From NCBI GenBank assembly GCA_902802375.1, contig CADCLS010000012.1, forward strand, positions 1 to 49,576: a DNA stretch of 49,576 nt. Direction: 5' to 3'. The first letter of the stretch is position 1. Each line of letters opens with the position of its first letter. Below are positions 1 through 9,366 of this stretch, piece after piece. This DNA comes from Oscillospiraceae bacterium (GTDB lineage: Bacteria; Bacillota; Clostridia; Oscillospirales; Acutalibacteraceae). The notes beneath the pieces were generated by a model, which made no database searches, was not told the origin of the DNA, and saw only the letters and a program-made list of their open reading frames with translations. The translations under genes were made by a program, and so were the position numbers.

Positions 1-1953
1 TCCTATTCTGTAACCTGATGACTTAATAACATCATCCACGCGTCCGACATACCAATAAAACCCGTCTTCATCGCGCCATGCGGTATCGCCGGTGTGATAG
101 TATCCGTCGTGCCATACCTCATTTGTGTTTTCTTCGTCATTATAATAACCCTTAAACAAACCGCAAGGCACTTTTTCAGAGGTTTTTACAACTATTTCAC
201 CGGTCTCGCCTACCGGTACACTGTTGCCGTCAGCATCCATTAAGTCAACATCATAAAGCGGCGTGGGTCTGCCCATTGAGCCAAGCTTATGAGAATTACC
301 CATAAGATTCGCTATAACGAGGGTAAGCTCTGTCTGCCCAAAGCCCTCCATAATTTTAAGACCTGTTGCTTTTTCAAACTGCCTGTAAACTTCCGGATTC
401 AGCGCCTCACCTGCAGTAGTCATATGCCTAATAGATGACAAATCGTATTTTGAAATATCTTCTTTTATCATCATACGAAGCATTGTAGGCGGTGCGCAGA
501 ATGTAGTGATATTATACTTTTTGAACATAGGAAGTATATCTGCCGCAGAAAAGCGGTCAAAATCGTATGTGAAAACACCGCCCTCGCAGAGCCACTGACC
601 GTAAAGCTTACCCCAAAGGGCTTTACCCCAACCGGTTTCGGAGATAGTGAAATGGAGTCCGTCAGGGTCAACACCGTGCCAATACTTTGCAGTAATATAA
701 TGACCTAAAGCATATTTATAATTATGCACTGCAATTTTAGGATACCCGGTAGTGCCTGAGGTAAAAAACATTATCATCGGGTCACTACCGCATGCGGTAT
801 CTTTATCGCGGTAGAAATGTGCGCTATAAAGAGAAAACTCCTCGTCAAAGCTGTGCCAACCCTCTCGCGCACCGCCAACCATTATTTTAAGCTTTACTGA
901 CGGGCAGTGCTGAGCCGCCGCGTCTGCATGGGCGGCAACATCTCCGTCTGCCGTACAGACTATAGCAGATACGCCTGCAGCATTAAAGCGATAGTCAAAA
1001 TCGTGCTCTTGCAAAAGGTTTGTCGCAGGTATCGCCACGGCACCGAGCTTATGAAGCGCTAAGATACTGAACCAGAACTGATAATGCCGTTTGAGAACGA
1101 GCATTACTTTATCGCCCTTTTTAATTCCGAGTGACTTAAAGTAGTTTGCTGTCTGTGCGGAATACCTCTTCATATCTCTGAATGTGAAACGGCGCTCCAC
1201 CTTATTTTTATCAATATGAAGCATAGCAAGCTTTTCGGGTTTTTTACGCCCTAACTCATCTACTATATCAAAAGCAAAATTGAACTTTTCCTCATCGTTA
1301 AAGGAAATCTTTTGAAGTCTGCCTTCATCATCTTCGACTGTATTGATAAACTTTGAGGAAACATAGTTACCCGCGTGATTTTTATGCGGAAAAATATACG
1401 GCTTGATAATCTTATCCTTATCGCTTTCTTCTCCGGGCAAAACTACGGCTACAAACAAACAATCCCTGCCGTCCACCGCAATCATACCGTGAGGCATTGA
1501 GCTGTTATAATATATGCTATCGCCCTCATTAAGAATTTCAGTGTGCTCGCCAACCTGAACCTTCAATTTACCGCTTAAAACAAGGTCAAATTCCTGACCC
1601 GAATGTTTGGTTAGGTGTATCGGCTTATCCTGAAGCGCCGAGTCAAAAGAATATCTTACCCAATAAGGCTCGGCTATTTTTTTATCAAAAAACGGCGCTA
1701 AATTCTGAATCTCAATACCGCTTTCCTTCGCAGTTTGCTGACCCATACCCTTTCTCGTTACGGTATAGGACGAAAGGTGAGCGCTCTCTCCTTCAAGCAA
1801 ATCGGTAATACCTATACCGAAAACCTGTGAACATTTATGTATAAATGTAAAAGGAAAATCAAGTTTGCCTGCCTCATACTGCTCATATTCTGATACGGAA
1901 ACTTCTGTTTTCTGCGCCATATCATTAACGGTAATGCCCGTGATTTCCCGCAT
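1..1953 (-). CDS. HTH-cupin-acyl-CoA synthetase (AMP-forming ligase) fusion, 3' end outside window
   Basis: Partial gene: 651 codons read from ATG at 1953 to the window edge without a stop. Residues about 1-60 look like an XRE-type helix-turn-helix, and about 105-175 a cupin fold (His117, Glu121, His155 in typical cupin spacing). From about 200 on it is an ANL-superfamily acyl/aryl-CoA synthetase: the phosphate-binding motif FTSGTTG near residue 395, GFGQTE near 537, YHTGD near 619 and the hinge motif GRVDDVIKSSGYRI at the edge. Such enzymes adenylate a carboxylic acid and transfer it to CoA; the substrate cannot be read from the sequence. The closest feel is to medium-chain or aromatic acid CoA ligases. 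The N-terminal HTH-cupin pair suggests ligand sensing or self-regulation by inference. The gene sits directly behind a T-box leader. Missing: the last roughly 100 residues. Confidence 0.85.
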   Translation of the reverse strand, partial: MREITGITVNDMAQKTEVSVSEYEQYEAGKLDFPFTFIHKCSQVFGIGITDLLEGESAHLSSYTVTRKGMGQQTAKESGIEIQNLAPFFDKKIAEPYWVRYSFDSALQDKPIHLTKHSGQEFDLVLSGKLKVQVGEHTEILNEGDSIYYNSSMPHGMIAVDGRDCLFVAVVLPGEESDKDKIIKPYIFPHKNHAGNYVSSKFINTVEDDEGRLQKISFNDEEKFNFAFDIVDELGRKKPEKLAMLHIDKNKVERRFTFRDMKRYSAQTANYFKSLGIKKGDKVMLVLKRHYQFWFSILALHKLGAVAIPATNLLQEHDFDYRFNAAGVSAIVCTADGDVAAHADAAAQHCPSVKLKIMVGGAREGWHSFDEEFSLYSAHFYRDKDTACGSDPMIMFFTSGTTGYPKIAVHNYKYALGHYITAKYWHGVDPDGLHFTISETGWGKALWGKLYGQWLCEGGVFTYDFDRFSAADILPMFKKYNITTFCAPPTMLRMMIKEDISKYDLSSIRHMTTAGEALNPEVYRQFEKATGLKIMEGFGQTELTLVIANLMGNSHKLGSMGRPTPLYDVDLMDADGNSVPVGETGEIVVKTSEKVPCGLFKGYYNDEENTNEVWHDGYYHTGDTAWRDEDGFYWYVGRVDDVIKSSGYRIG

Positions 1954-1964
1954 TTCCTTTTCCT

Positions 1965-2243
1965 TTAAAAAAAATAACACCCGTCTCAAATTTCTTTGAG
2001 ACGGGTGAAAAACTCATCCGCGGTACCACTCAAATTGCGGCAATTAGCCGCCACCTCTCGAAGTCTACTAACTTCTATGCCTTTACGCAGCAATCACGGG
2101 AAGCGTCTACTCAAGACTAATGCTCTTTCGGGCTACCGGCTCGGAAGTGATAGGTTAAAGACACCGATTATCAGCTCACACCAACCGCTGACTCTCTTAA
2201 AATCTCAAATCTCAACCGTCTTCGTCACAGCTTTTGAAATTTG
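1965..2243 (-). promoter_or_regulatory. T-box riboswitch leader upstream of the acyl-CoA ligase gene
   Basis: On the minus strand the leader contains the T-box antiterminator core TGGTACCGCGG (complement at 2018-2028), which pairs with the tRNA 3' end. A strong terminator follows: 13-bp stem 1978-1990/1995-2007 and a T-run just before the ATG. Stem I hallmarks AGAGAG and GGTTGGTG are present near 2170-2190. The specifier codon is hard to fix by eye. TTT (Phe, complement of 2157-2159) is the reading that is followed by a purine and sits beside a GGTT/AACC helix, but CTT or TCT are not excluded. Uncharged tRNA would promote readthrough into the ligase gene. Confidence 0.9.
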
Positions 2244-2248
2244 AAAAG

Positions 2249-2277
2249 ATTATAACACCATAGTTCTTTATTGTCAA
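2249..2277 (-). promoter_or_regulatory. Sigma-A promoter of the T-box/ligase unit
   Basis: A consensus -35 TTGACA (complement of 2272-2277) and -10 TATAAT (complement of 2249-2254) are separated by exactly 17 bases, giving a predicted start near 2242. Confidence 0.85.
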
Positions 2278-2284
2278 CACTTTT

Positions 2285-3511
2285 TTAACTATTTATGTGA
2301 CTAAGTACCATTTCTTCGGTGACAACAATCTCTTTAATATCTTTATTTGATGGAGTTTCAAACATTAAATCCTTCAAAACACTCTCAATAATTGAGCGAA
2401 GTCCTCTCGCCCCGGTCTTGCGTTCAATAGTTAAATCGGCAATTTTTTCAAGCGCCGCGTTATCAAAGGTAAGACTGACGCCGTCAAGCCGGAACAACTC
2501 TGCATACTGCTTTATAATCGAATTCTTAGGCTCTGTCATAATGCGCACAAGAGTTTTTTTATCCATAGGACTCAGCGATGTTATAACCGGAAGTCTTCCC
2601 ACAAGCTCGGGAATAAGACCGAATTTCACCAAATCCTGATGAGTAGCAATAGCGCTCATCGACTGCGCCTCAACACTTTTAGGTGACTTCACATCGGCAC
2701 CAAAGCCGAGACTTCCTGAGCCTATTCTGCGCTCGATAACCTTTTCTATACCGTCGAAAGCGCCGGCGCATATAAACAGGATATTTGTTGTGTCAATTTG
2801 TATAAATTCCTGCTGAGGATGCTTTCTGCCACCTTGAGGAGGCACATTAGATACCGTGCCTTCAAGAATTTTGAGAAGTGCTTGCTGAACGCCTTCGCCA
2901 CTCACATCACGGGTAATTGAGGCATTTTCCGATTTGCGCGCGATTTTATCAATTTCGTCAACATATATAATGCCGTGCTCAGCTTTTTCTATATCGTAAT
3001 CAGCTGCTTGGATAAGACGCAAAAGAATATTCTCAACATCCTCGCCGACATATCCGGCTTCAGTAAGAGTTGTAGCATCGGTTATCGCTATCGGAACATC
3101 AATGATTTTTGCAAGAGTTTGTGCAAGTAATGTTTTGCCGACACCGGTAGGGCCTAACATCAAAACATTACTTTTTGCGATTTCAACCTCACTGTCACTG
3201 CCTGAATAAACACGCTTATAGTGATTATAAACAGCAACGGCAAGTGTTTTCTTTGCTTCATCCTGCCCTATTACATATTCATCGAGCTTTTGCTTTATTT
3301 CCATAGGCGTAGGAAGCTCGTGCATTTTTTCACTGCCTTTAGATTTTTTCTCTGCGCGATACGCAGTTTCATCATCAAACAGTAAAGAATTGCAATAGCT
3401 TATGCAACCGTCGCAAATATAAATACCCGGTCCTTCAATAAGCCTGGTCACTTCATCCTGCGATTTGCCGCAAAACGAACAGTGAATATCGTTATGACTG
3501 TCTTTCGGCAT
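2285..3511 (-). CDS. clpX: ATP-dependent Clp protease ATP-binding subunit ClpX
   Basis: AAA+ unfoldase that feeds substrates to ClpP in the cytoplasm. The 408 residues have the usual ClpX length. The N-terminal zinc finger has Cys11, Cys14, Cys33 and Cys36. Walker A GPTGVGKT is at 120-127, the pore loop GYVGED at 155-160, Walker B acidic DEID at 187-190, the RKH loop at 231-233 and an LGF tripeptide at 270-272 in the ClpP-docking loop. ATG follows an AGAGGT ribosome site. It lies 4 bases behind clpP and closes a tig-clpP-clpX operon, an arrangement conserved in many bacteria. The T-box promoter of the next gene starts immediately downstream, so readthrough into the ligase would cross that leader. 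Confidence 0.97.
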   Translation of the reverse strand: MPKDSHNDIHCSFCGKSQDEVTRLIEGPGIYICDGCISYCNSLLFDDETAYRAEKKSKGSEKMHELPTPMEIKQKLDEYVIGQDEAKKTLAVAVYNHYKRVYSGSDSEVEIAKSNVLMLGPTGVGKTLLAQTLAKIIDVPIAITDATTLTEAGYVGEDVENILLRLIQAADYDIEKAEHGIIYVDEIDKIARKSENASITRDVSGEGVQQALLKILEGTVSNVPPQGGRKHPQQEFIQIDTTNILFICAGAFDGIEKVIERRIGSGSLGFGADVKSPKSVEAQSMSAIATHQDLVKFGLIPELVGRLPVITSLSPMDKKTLVRIMTEPKNSIIKQYAELFRLDGVSLTFDNAALEKIADLTIERKTGARGLRSIIESVLKDLMFETPSNKDIKEIVVTEEMVLSHINS

Positions 3512-3515
3512 AAAT

Positions 3516-4103
3516 TTACCTCTTGTCTATAACCTTATCTATCAAACCGTATTCAGCGGCTTCGTTTGCCGTCATAAAATTATCGCGTTCGGTATCGCGC
3601 TCAATAATTTCAAGCGGTTTACCGGTTTTCTCAGCTAAAATGTTATTTATTGTACTGCGAATATGCTTGATATGATTTGCGTGAATTAAAATATCGGTTG
3701 CCTGACCTTCGGCAGAGCCGAGCGGCTGATGAATCATAATTTCACTGTTTGGAAGCGCATAACGCTTGCCCTTTGCGCCTGCCGCCAGCAAAAAAGCACC
3801 CATACTTGCAGCCATACCCATACAAATAGTGCTTACATCGCACTTTATATACTGCATAGTATCATAAATTGCCATACCTGCCGATACAGAACCACCGGGG
3901 CTATTAATGTAAAAATTAATATCCTTGTCCGGGTCCTGACCCTCAAGATAAAGCATTTGAGCAATAACTACACTTGCCGACGCATTATCGACCTGGTCAT
4001 TAAGCATAATAATTCTGTCGTTAAGTAAGCGCGAAAAAATATCATAGGAACGCTCACCGCGACTTGTTTGTTCAATTACATAGGGTACTAAACTCATATC
4101 CAT
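3516..4103 (-). CDS. clpP: ATP-dependent Clp protease proteolytic subunit ClpP
   Basis: Serine protease that assembles as a tetradecamer with ClpX. With the start used here (195 aa) the catalytic triad is Ser100 in GMAASMG, His125 in MIHQP and Asp170 in ERDTE. The start at 4103 is chosen because GGAGG lies 8 bases upstream; a TTG five codons earlier would place the ribosome site inside the gene. Second gene of tig-clpP-clpX. The short N-terminus suggests little or no propeptide. Confidence 0.97.
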   Translation of the reverse strand: MDMSLVPYVIEQTSRGERSYDIFSRLLNDRIIMLNDQVDNASASVVIAQMLYLEGQDPDKDINFYINSPGGSVSAGMAIYDTMQYIKCDVSTICMGMAASMGAFLLAAGAKGKRYALPNSEIMIHQPLGSAEGQATDILIHANHIKHIRSTINNILAEKTGKPLEIIERDTERDNFMTANEAAEYGLIDKVIDKR

Positions 4104-4157
4104 AAACTTTTCCTCCAATCAAGAATATTATGAACTGATTTTAGAAATTATAAACGA

Positions 4158-5540
4158 TTATTCTTTATCAGTTGTGGTTTTCTTTGCAGCAGGTTTCTTT
4201 GCAGGAGCCTTTTTAGTTGTGCTCTTTTTCTCTTTGTCATCAGCTTTTATCTCAGCCTCTGTAATAACAGCGTTTGCTTTTACGAAATCAATAGCCTTGC
4301 CTACTGCTACATCCTTTTCAATTTCACTTTGCGGAATAGCGGCTTTTACCTTATCCGCCTCTATGCCGTAGCCCTCTGCCAACTTTTTATATTCAGCTTC
4401 GATAGATTCGTCGTCAGCCTTAATATTCTCAAGTTCAACGATTTTCTCGAGAGCCAAACGATACTTAACCTGCATTTCAGCCTGAGGACGGAAGCTCTTT
4501 TTGAAATCGTCAATATTTCCGCCGGTATATTTAAGGTATGTATCAAAATCCATACCCTGCGACTGCAGACGGTATGCAAACTCTTCAACCGACTGATTAA
4601 GGCGCTTTTCAAACATAGCTTCGGGAATTTCACCCTCGATACCGTCAACTATCTGCTGAACGAGGTCATTCTCAACCGCTTCCTCAGCGGATTTTTGCTT
4701 GCGCTCTAAAGCCTTCTTTTTAAGGTCCGCCTTAAATTCTTTCAGAGTATCAAACTCACTTACATCTTTTGCAAACTCGTCGTCAATTTGCGGAAGCTCG
4801 CGAATTTTAATTTCGTGAAGCTTTACTTTGAATGTGGCAGGCTTGCCTGCGAGGTCCTTAGCACCGTAATCCTTCGGAAACTCTACATTTACATCAAATT
4901 CGTCGCCGATGTTGTGACCGATTATCTGGTCCTCAAATCCGGGTATGAACTGACCTGAACCGAGTTCTAACGAATGGCCTTCGGCTTTACCGCCGTCAAA
5001 AGCCTTACCGTCAACAAATCCTTCGAAATCTATAACAGCAGTGTCACCTTTTTTAGCGGCTCTGTCTTCAACTGAAATCATACGGGCATTACGCTCTGCA
5101 AGTGATTTAAGCTCAGCATTAATCTCAGCCGCTTCAACCTTAACGGGCTGCTTCTCAGCTTTTAATCCCTTATACTGCTTAAGTGTAATCTCTGGGTATG
5201 TTGTAAGACTAACCTTGAAATCTACACCGTCCTCTTTAGAAATGGAAACCAAATCAAAGTCCATTTTATCATCAATTACTTTAAGACCGGATTCGTTTAT
5301 TGCCTCCTCTACAGCATCATTATAGAGAAGATTCAACGCGTCCTCAAAGAACACCTCAGCGCCGTAGAATGTTTCTACTATATGTAAAGGTGCCTTACCC
5401 TTACGAAAACCGGGCACATTAATCTTTTTACCGTTCTTTTTGTAAGCCTCTTTAATAGCTTCGCGAAATTTTTCACCGTCTATCAGTATTTCAAGCTGAT
5501 AGCGATTTGTTTCAAGTTTTTTTGTTTCTTTAAGACTCAT
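4158..5540 (-). CDS. tig: Trigger factor, ribosome-associated chaperone and peptidyl-prolyl isomerase
   Basis: Binds at the ribosomal exit tunnel and helps nascent chains fold. The ribosome-binding signature GFRKGKAP is at residues 44-51, the FKBP-type isomerase domain lies at roughly 155-245, and the helical C-terminal arms follow. The 460 residues end in a low-complexity Lys/Ala/Thr tail (about the last 25 residues), a lineage-specific extension beyond the usual 430. First gene of the clp operon. A TATAAT-like -10 and a GGAGG site precede the ATG. The spacing to clpP is about 55 bases. Confidence 0.96.
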   Translation of the reverse strand: MSLKETKKLETNRYQLEILIDGEKFREAIKEAYKKNGKKINVPGFRKGKAPLHIVETFYGAEVFFEDALNLLYNDAVEEAINESGLKVIDDKMDFDLVSISKEDGVDFKVSLTTYPEITLKQYKGLKAEKQPVKVEAAEINAELKSLAERNARMISVEDRAAKKGDTAVIDFEGFVDGKAFDGGKAEGHSLELGSGQFIPGFEDQIIGHNIGDEFDVNVEFPKDYGAKDLAGKPATFKVKLHEIKIRELPQIDDEFAKDVSEFDTLKEFKADLKKKALERKQKSAEEAVENDLVQQIVDGIEGEIPEAMFEKRLNQSVEEFAYRLQSQGMDFDTYLKYTGGNIDDFKKSFRPQAEMQVKYRLALEKIVELENIKADDESIEAEYKKLAEGYGIEADKVKAAIPQSEIEKDVAVGKAIDFVKANAVITEAEIKADDKEKKSTTKKAPAKKPAAKKTTTDKE

Positions 5541-5606
5541 ATTTTTAACCTCCGCACAAATTACAACTATTATATCACATAATTCCGAAAATTTCCATAT
5601 ATTTTT

Positions 5607-6311
5607 TCAAATTTCAAATTTTTTACAATTTGTTATCAAAACAGGAGTAAATCCTACCTTATCTGCAGATAAAATTTTCAGTTGTATACCGTCAAATTCC
5701 GGCACGGTTTTATATATTCCTGAGCCGTGAATATGACCGTAATATACCTTTTTTATATCATACTGTTTAAGCACCGATAAAATTTCGTCGCAAGCATACT
5801 CTCCGTATACCGGCGGATAATGCAGAAATACGATAGGTTGCGCGCCTTTGCTTCTTGCTTCATCGAGCGAACGCGCAAGCCTGCCGCATTCGCGGTTTAT
5901 TACCTTTATATCCTTTTCACCGGTACCGTCATACACCCAACCGCGAGTACCGCAAACGGCGTATTCGCCGTCAGAGTAGCAGTTATTGTGAAGTATATTT
6001 AATGAATCAAAACCGTTTTCGGTAAAAAATGTTTTGATTTTAGATGCGGTAGACCACCAATAATCGTGATTTCCTTTAAGTAATATTTTTTTACCGTTAA
6101 GAGAATTCAGAAATCTGAAATCCTCATATGACTGTTCGAGTGATATACCCCACGAAATATCGCCGGCAATTACCACTGTATCATCAGGCGCGACGATTTT
6201 TTGCCAATTATTCTCAATTCTTTCAACATAGTTTTCCCAGCCCGAAAACACATCCATAGGTTTGTCTGCGCAAAGCGACAAATGTAAATCGGAAATAGCA
6301 AATAACCGCAT
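5607..6311 (-). CDS. Calcineurin-like metallophosphoesterase
   Basis: Predicted cytoplasmic phosphoesterase of 234 residues with the full dimetal signature: Asp8 and His10 (DLHLS), Asp51 (GDISWG), Asn81-His82-Asp83 (GNHDYWW), then HYPP and GHIHG near the C-terminus. Residues before MRLFAIS in the open frame are Cys/Phe-rich and lie in the divergent intergenic region, so I take the ATG at 6311, which has GGAGG 6 bases upstream. The family is close to YkuE-like or uncharacterised phosphoesterases; the substrate is unknown. Divergent from the DUF1540 gene. Confidence 0.88.
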   Translation of the reverse strand: MRLFAISDLHLSLCADKPMDVFSGWENYVERIENNWQKIVAPDDTVVIAGDISWGISLEQSYEDFRFLNSLNGKKILLKGNHDYWWSTASKIKTFFTENGFDSLNILHNNCYSDGEYAVCGTRGWVYDGTGEKDIKVINRECGRLARSLDEARSKGAQPIVFLHYPPVYGEYACDEILSVLKQYDIKKVYYGHIHGSGIYKTVPEFDGIQLKILSADKVGFTPVLITNCKKFEI

Positions 6312-6385
6312 AAAAAACCTCCGGTCATATTTTTTGAAAAACAGCAAATAATAATTACGGCTACAGCCGGAAAGGATGATTAAAA

Positions 6386-6556
6386 ATGTCAGACTGCAAA
6401 ACCGAATACTGCATAAACTGCAGTGTAAAAAGCTGCACCTATCACACAGAAAACAACAGATGTGCCGCGGGCAAAATTGAGGTTGGAAACAGTACCGCAA
6501 AAAACACCTCGGAAACCTGCTGTGACACGTTTAAGTGCAGAGAAAATTGCGAATAA
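6386..6556 (+). CDS. DUF1540-domain small Cys-rich protein
   Basis: A 56-residue protein with nine cysteines. Its pattern C-x2-C (residues 9, 12), C17, C26 followed by AAGKIEV, and a terminal CCDTFKC matches the DUF1540 motif, a presumed metal-binding fold common in spore-forming Clostridia. Its function is not established; links to sporulation are inferred from taxonomic distribution. A GGAAAGGATG sequence acts as ribosome site. It is transcribed divergently from the phosphoesterase and ends just before a two-way terminator shared with thrC. Confidence 0.85.
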   Translation: MSDCKTEYCINCSVKSCTYHTENNRCAAGKIEVGNSTAKNTSETCCDTFKCRENCE

Positions 6557-6564
6557 TACTTGAC

Positions 6565-6600
6565 AATATCCGAGCCGTGCGGCTCGGATATTCGTTTTAT
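6565..6600. terminator. Bidirectional terminator between the DUF1540 gene and thrC
   Basis: Perfect 12-bp stem 6565-6576/6581-6592 with a 4-base loop. T-rich DNA follows on the plus strand and A-rich DNA precedes, so it can serve both convergent genes. Confidence 0.85.
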
Positions 6601-8075
6601 AAGCTGCTTATCACGGCGTTTTCCAAGCCGTCTTTTTCAATAACATCACTAAATCGAACTTTTGCATTCCGCAAAGCCTCTATCGGCTTCGGAACGCTCA
6701 CATTTGTTTTTTCTTTAAGCGCTTCTACGGCCTCAAATTCACCGTCAGGTATATTGTCAGAAATAGCTGAAAGAACACTTTTCGAGAATTTGTAGGGTGA
6801 CGCAGTAGAAGCAATTACCGTAAGCGTATCGTCGCCGGTTTCCTCAACATATTTTTTATAAACACTCAGCGCTACCGCAGTATGAGTATCACACAAATAA
6901 CCGTACTCACTATAATATTCGCGAATTGTATTTATCGTTTCGTTATCGTCACAGCAGCCTCCGTAAAAAACAGTTTTGAATTTTTGCTTCATATCATCAT
7001 TTATCTCAAAAACACCTTTTTCGGAAAGCGACTTTTGAAGCGACGATACATACTCGGCATTCCCCTCAGAGAACAAATAAAGCATTCTCTCAAGGTTGCT
7101 TGAAATAAGAATATCCATAGACGGCGAAATTGTGGAATAAAAATCTCTGTTTCTATTATAAACACCGCTGTTTATAAAATCCGTCAGAACATTATTTTTA
7201 TTTGAAGCACAAATAAGCTTCTTAATAGGCGCTCCCATGGCCTTTGCGTAGTATGCCGCAAGAATATTTCCGAAATTACCGGTCGGGACGACGACATTAA
7301 AGCCACCACTTAAATCTTTGCCCTGATTCATCAAATCACAAAAGGCGGAGATATAATATACTATTTGCGGTGCAAGTCTGCCCCAGTTTATGGAGTTAGC
7401 AGAAGAAAACTCATATCCCATATCCGAAAGCTTTTCTTTAATGCTTTCATCCGTAAACACCTTTTTAACACCGGTCTGAGCGTCATCAAAGTTGCCTTTA
7501 ATGCCGAAAACTCTAACATTGTCGCCCTTTTGAGATGTCATTTGAAGCTTTTGCATAGGGCTTACACCCTCGCTCGGATAGAAAACTATAATCTTAGTGT
7601 TTTCCACATCGCAAAAGCCCTCAAGCGCCGCTTTCCCTGTATCGCCGGATGTCGCAACCAGAATAACTATTTTTTTGTTGTCACACTGCTTTTTAGAGGC
7701 GGTAACCATAAGATACGGCAAAAGCTGGAGCGCTAAATCCTTGAAAGCGCAGGTTGGTCCGTGCCATAACTCAAGCACCTGAGTTTTATCACCAAGCACA
7801 GCCAAAGGCGCCGGATTATCATCATCGAAGCTGCCGGTATAAGCGCCTTTAACACAATAATCAATCTCGTCAACCGAAAAATCTGTTAAATACTTTTTAA
7901 GAATAAACGCGGCGCGTTCTACATATTTCATACCGCACAACAACTTAAAATCGTCAAGACTTAGTTGAGGAATGCTCTCCGGCAAAAACAGACCGCCCTC
8001 ATCCGAAATGCCATGTGCTATTGCAAAAGCGGAACTCACACTTTTTTTATTATCCCTTGTGCTTGTATACTTCAT
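6597..8075 (-). CDS. thrC: Threonine synthase
   Basis: PLP-dependent enzyme converting O-phosphohomoserine to threonine. The 492 residues carry the PLP lysine Lys112 in the motif GPTCAFKDLALQ, the phosphate-binding SGDTGKAA at 143-150 and a GNFGN loop near 267. The length and the N-terminal YTSTRDNK motif match the fungal/proteobacterial-type threonine synthase subgroup. GGGAG lies before the ATG. It stands alone, with no hom or thrB beside it. Confidence 0.95.
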   Translation of the reverse strand: MKYTSTRDNKKSVSSAFAIAHGISDEGGLFLPESIPQLSLDDFKLLCGMKYVERAAFILKKYLTDFSVDEIDYCVKGAYTGSFDDDNPAPLAVLGDKTQVLELWHGPTCAFKDLALQLLPYLMVTASKKQCDNKKIVILVATSGDTGKAALEGFCDVENTKIIVFYPSEGVSPMQKLQMTSQKGDNVRVFGIKGNFDDAQTGVKKVFTDESIKEKLSDMGYEFSSANSINWGRLAPQIVYYISAFCDLMNQGKDLSGGFNVVVPTGNFGNILAAYYAKAMGAPIKKLICASNKNNVLTDFINSGVYNRNRDFYSTISPSMDILISSNLERMLYLFSEGNAEYVSSLQKSLSEKGVFEINDDMKQKFKTVFYGGCCDDNETINTIREYYSEYGYLCDTHTAVALSVYKKYVEETGDDTLTVIASTASPYKFSKSVLSAISDNIPDGEFEAVEALKEKTNVSVPKPIEALRNAKVRFSDVIEKDGLENAVISSL

Positions 8076-8131
8076 TTTTTAAGCTCCCTAAAAATAATTA
8101 CAATGTATTATAGACTACAAAAAGCTGTTTG

Positions 8132-8977
8132 TCAAAGGTTTGTAAAGAAATCATAAGCGTTTTTATAAAAAATCTTATCAAGAATATTTGCAGATAATCC
8201 CCTTTTGGAAAGATAAGAATGCAAATTGGGTATTTTATCGACTCCGTCAAGCTCTGCTGACATATCCGCACCGTCAAAATCAGAACCTATTGCGATATTA
8301 TCCTCAAGTCCCATATTAAGAAGGTGATATATGTGCCGCCAAACTCCCTCGAGAGCGTATTTTGTGCCTAAGAAATCAGGATAAAAACAAATACCTATAA
8401 CACCGCCTCTGCTTGCTATTATATTGATTTGTTCGTCAGTAAGATTTCTTTTGTGATGATGTGTTTTATCACAACAGGAATGGCTTGCAAAAACACTCTT
8501 TGCCTGCTTTTCCGCCTCGATAAAGCTCTTTCTGCTCAAATGTGATAAATCTACCGCAATATTTTTATTATTCAGCGCTTTAATAACCTGCCTGCCGTAA
8601 TTTTTAAGACCTATATCTGTGTATGCGCCGCCGGCAAGGTCATTCCCACCATTCCAAGTGAGGGTTACTGCTTTTATACCGTCGTGCGAGAGCACATCAA
8701 CAAAATCGAGGTTAACAATCGGCGTTGCGTTCTCAAGCGTAAATATCGCATTTACATTATCGGCATTTTTAATTTTACTCTTAAAATCGGATATCTGAGA
8801 TAAATATTCGTTCTGCGGATTTTCGCAGCCGTCCGGTACAAACATCGCATAGCACTGATGCCACTCATCAAATGCTTTTCCCTTGTTAAGGGACGCCGCA
8901 AGAAAATTATCATCCGGAAGTATTTTCTTTTTATAGCATACGCCTGCAGTATCGCAGTGCAAATCAAAATAACGCAA
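8132..8977 (-). CDS. Membrane dipeptidase, peptidase family M19
   Basis: Zinc dipeptidase of 281 residues. The metal ligands His7 and Asp9 are in the N-terminal DLHCDT motif, a Glu lies in TLENATP, VDLSHLS and SHSCC carry further His residues, and the C-terminal IGSDFDGAD motif is typical of M19. The translation start is TTG at 8977, with TAGGTGAT just upstream; no ATG fits the conserved N-terminus. No signal peptide is seen, so it is probably cytoplasmic. It follows yraN by 8 bases. Confidence 0.9.
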   Translation of the reverse strand: MRYFDLHCDTAGVCYKKKILPDDNFLAASLNKGKAFDEWHQCYAMFVPDGCENPQNEYLSQISDFKSKIKNADNVNAIFTLENATPIVNLDFVDVLSHDGIKAVTLTWNGGNDLAGGAYTDIGLKNYGRQVIKALNNKNIAVDLSHLSRKSFIEAEKQAKSVFASHSCCDKTHHHKRNLTDEQINIIASRGGVIGICFYPDFLGTKYALEGVWRHIYHLLNMGLEDNIAIGSDFDGADMSAELDGVDKIPNLHSYLSKRGLSANILDKIFYKNAYDFFTNL

Positions 8978-8985
8978 AAAATCAC

Positions 8986-9366
8986 CTACATAGCAGATTT
9001 AATGTAGTTTAACTTCCATATATACTCTCCGTCCGCACCCTTATCAACCGTAACTTCGGCAACATCTATTCTCGGCGGCAAAGCAGTATTAAGCTTTCGC
9101 ATAAAAACCGTTGCCGCATTTTTTGTTCTGTAAGCCTTTCTCGCGTCAACCGCTTCAACACCGGAAACGATAGCGTTTGCGCTTCTTGTTTTTACTTCAA
9201 CAAATACGATATTCTCACGACTTTCAGCGATAATATCTATTTCGCCAAAGCGGCTGTCGCGCCAGTTCCGCCTTAAAATTATATATCCTTTGCTTCTTAA
9301 ATATTCCGCTACTCTGCGTTCACCCTCACGGCCGAGATGTGCCGCTTTTTCCTTACTTGATAACAT
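8986..9366 (-). CDS. YraN family (UPF0102) nuclease-fold protein
   Basis: Small protein of about 126 residues with the UPF0102 core: GREGERRVAEYL, then GEIDII and FVEVKTRS, which together form a restriction-endonuclease-like D-ExK site. Function is unproven. It usually neighbours rnhB, as here. I chose the ATG at 9366, which overlaps the rnhB stop by 14 bases. A GTG at 9396 is also open; neither has a clear ribosome site, so coupling to rnhB translation is likely. Confidence 0.85.
   Translation of the reverse strand: MLSSKEKAAHLGREGERRVAEYLRSKGYIILRRNWRDSRFGEIDIIAESRENIVFVEVKTRSANAIVSGVEAVDARKAYRTKNAATVFMRKLNTALPPRIDVAEVTVDKGADGEYIWKLNYIKSAM

Noticed and set aside
6312-6500. N-terminal extension of the metallophosphoesterase
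   Set aside because: The extra 63 residues are Cys/Phe-rich, overlap the divergent DUF1540 gene and lack a ribosome site, while the ATG at 6311 has GGAGG and starts the conserved fold.
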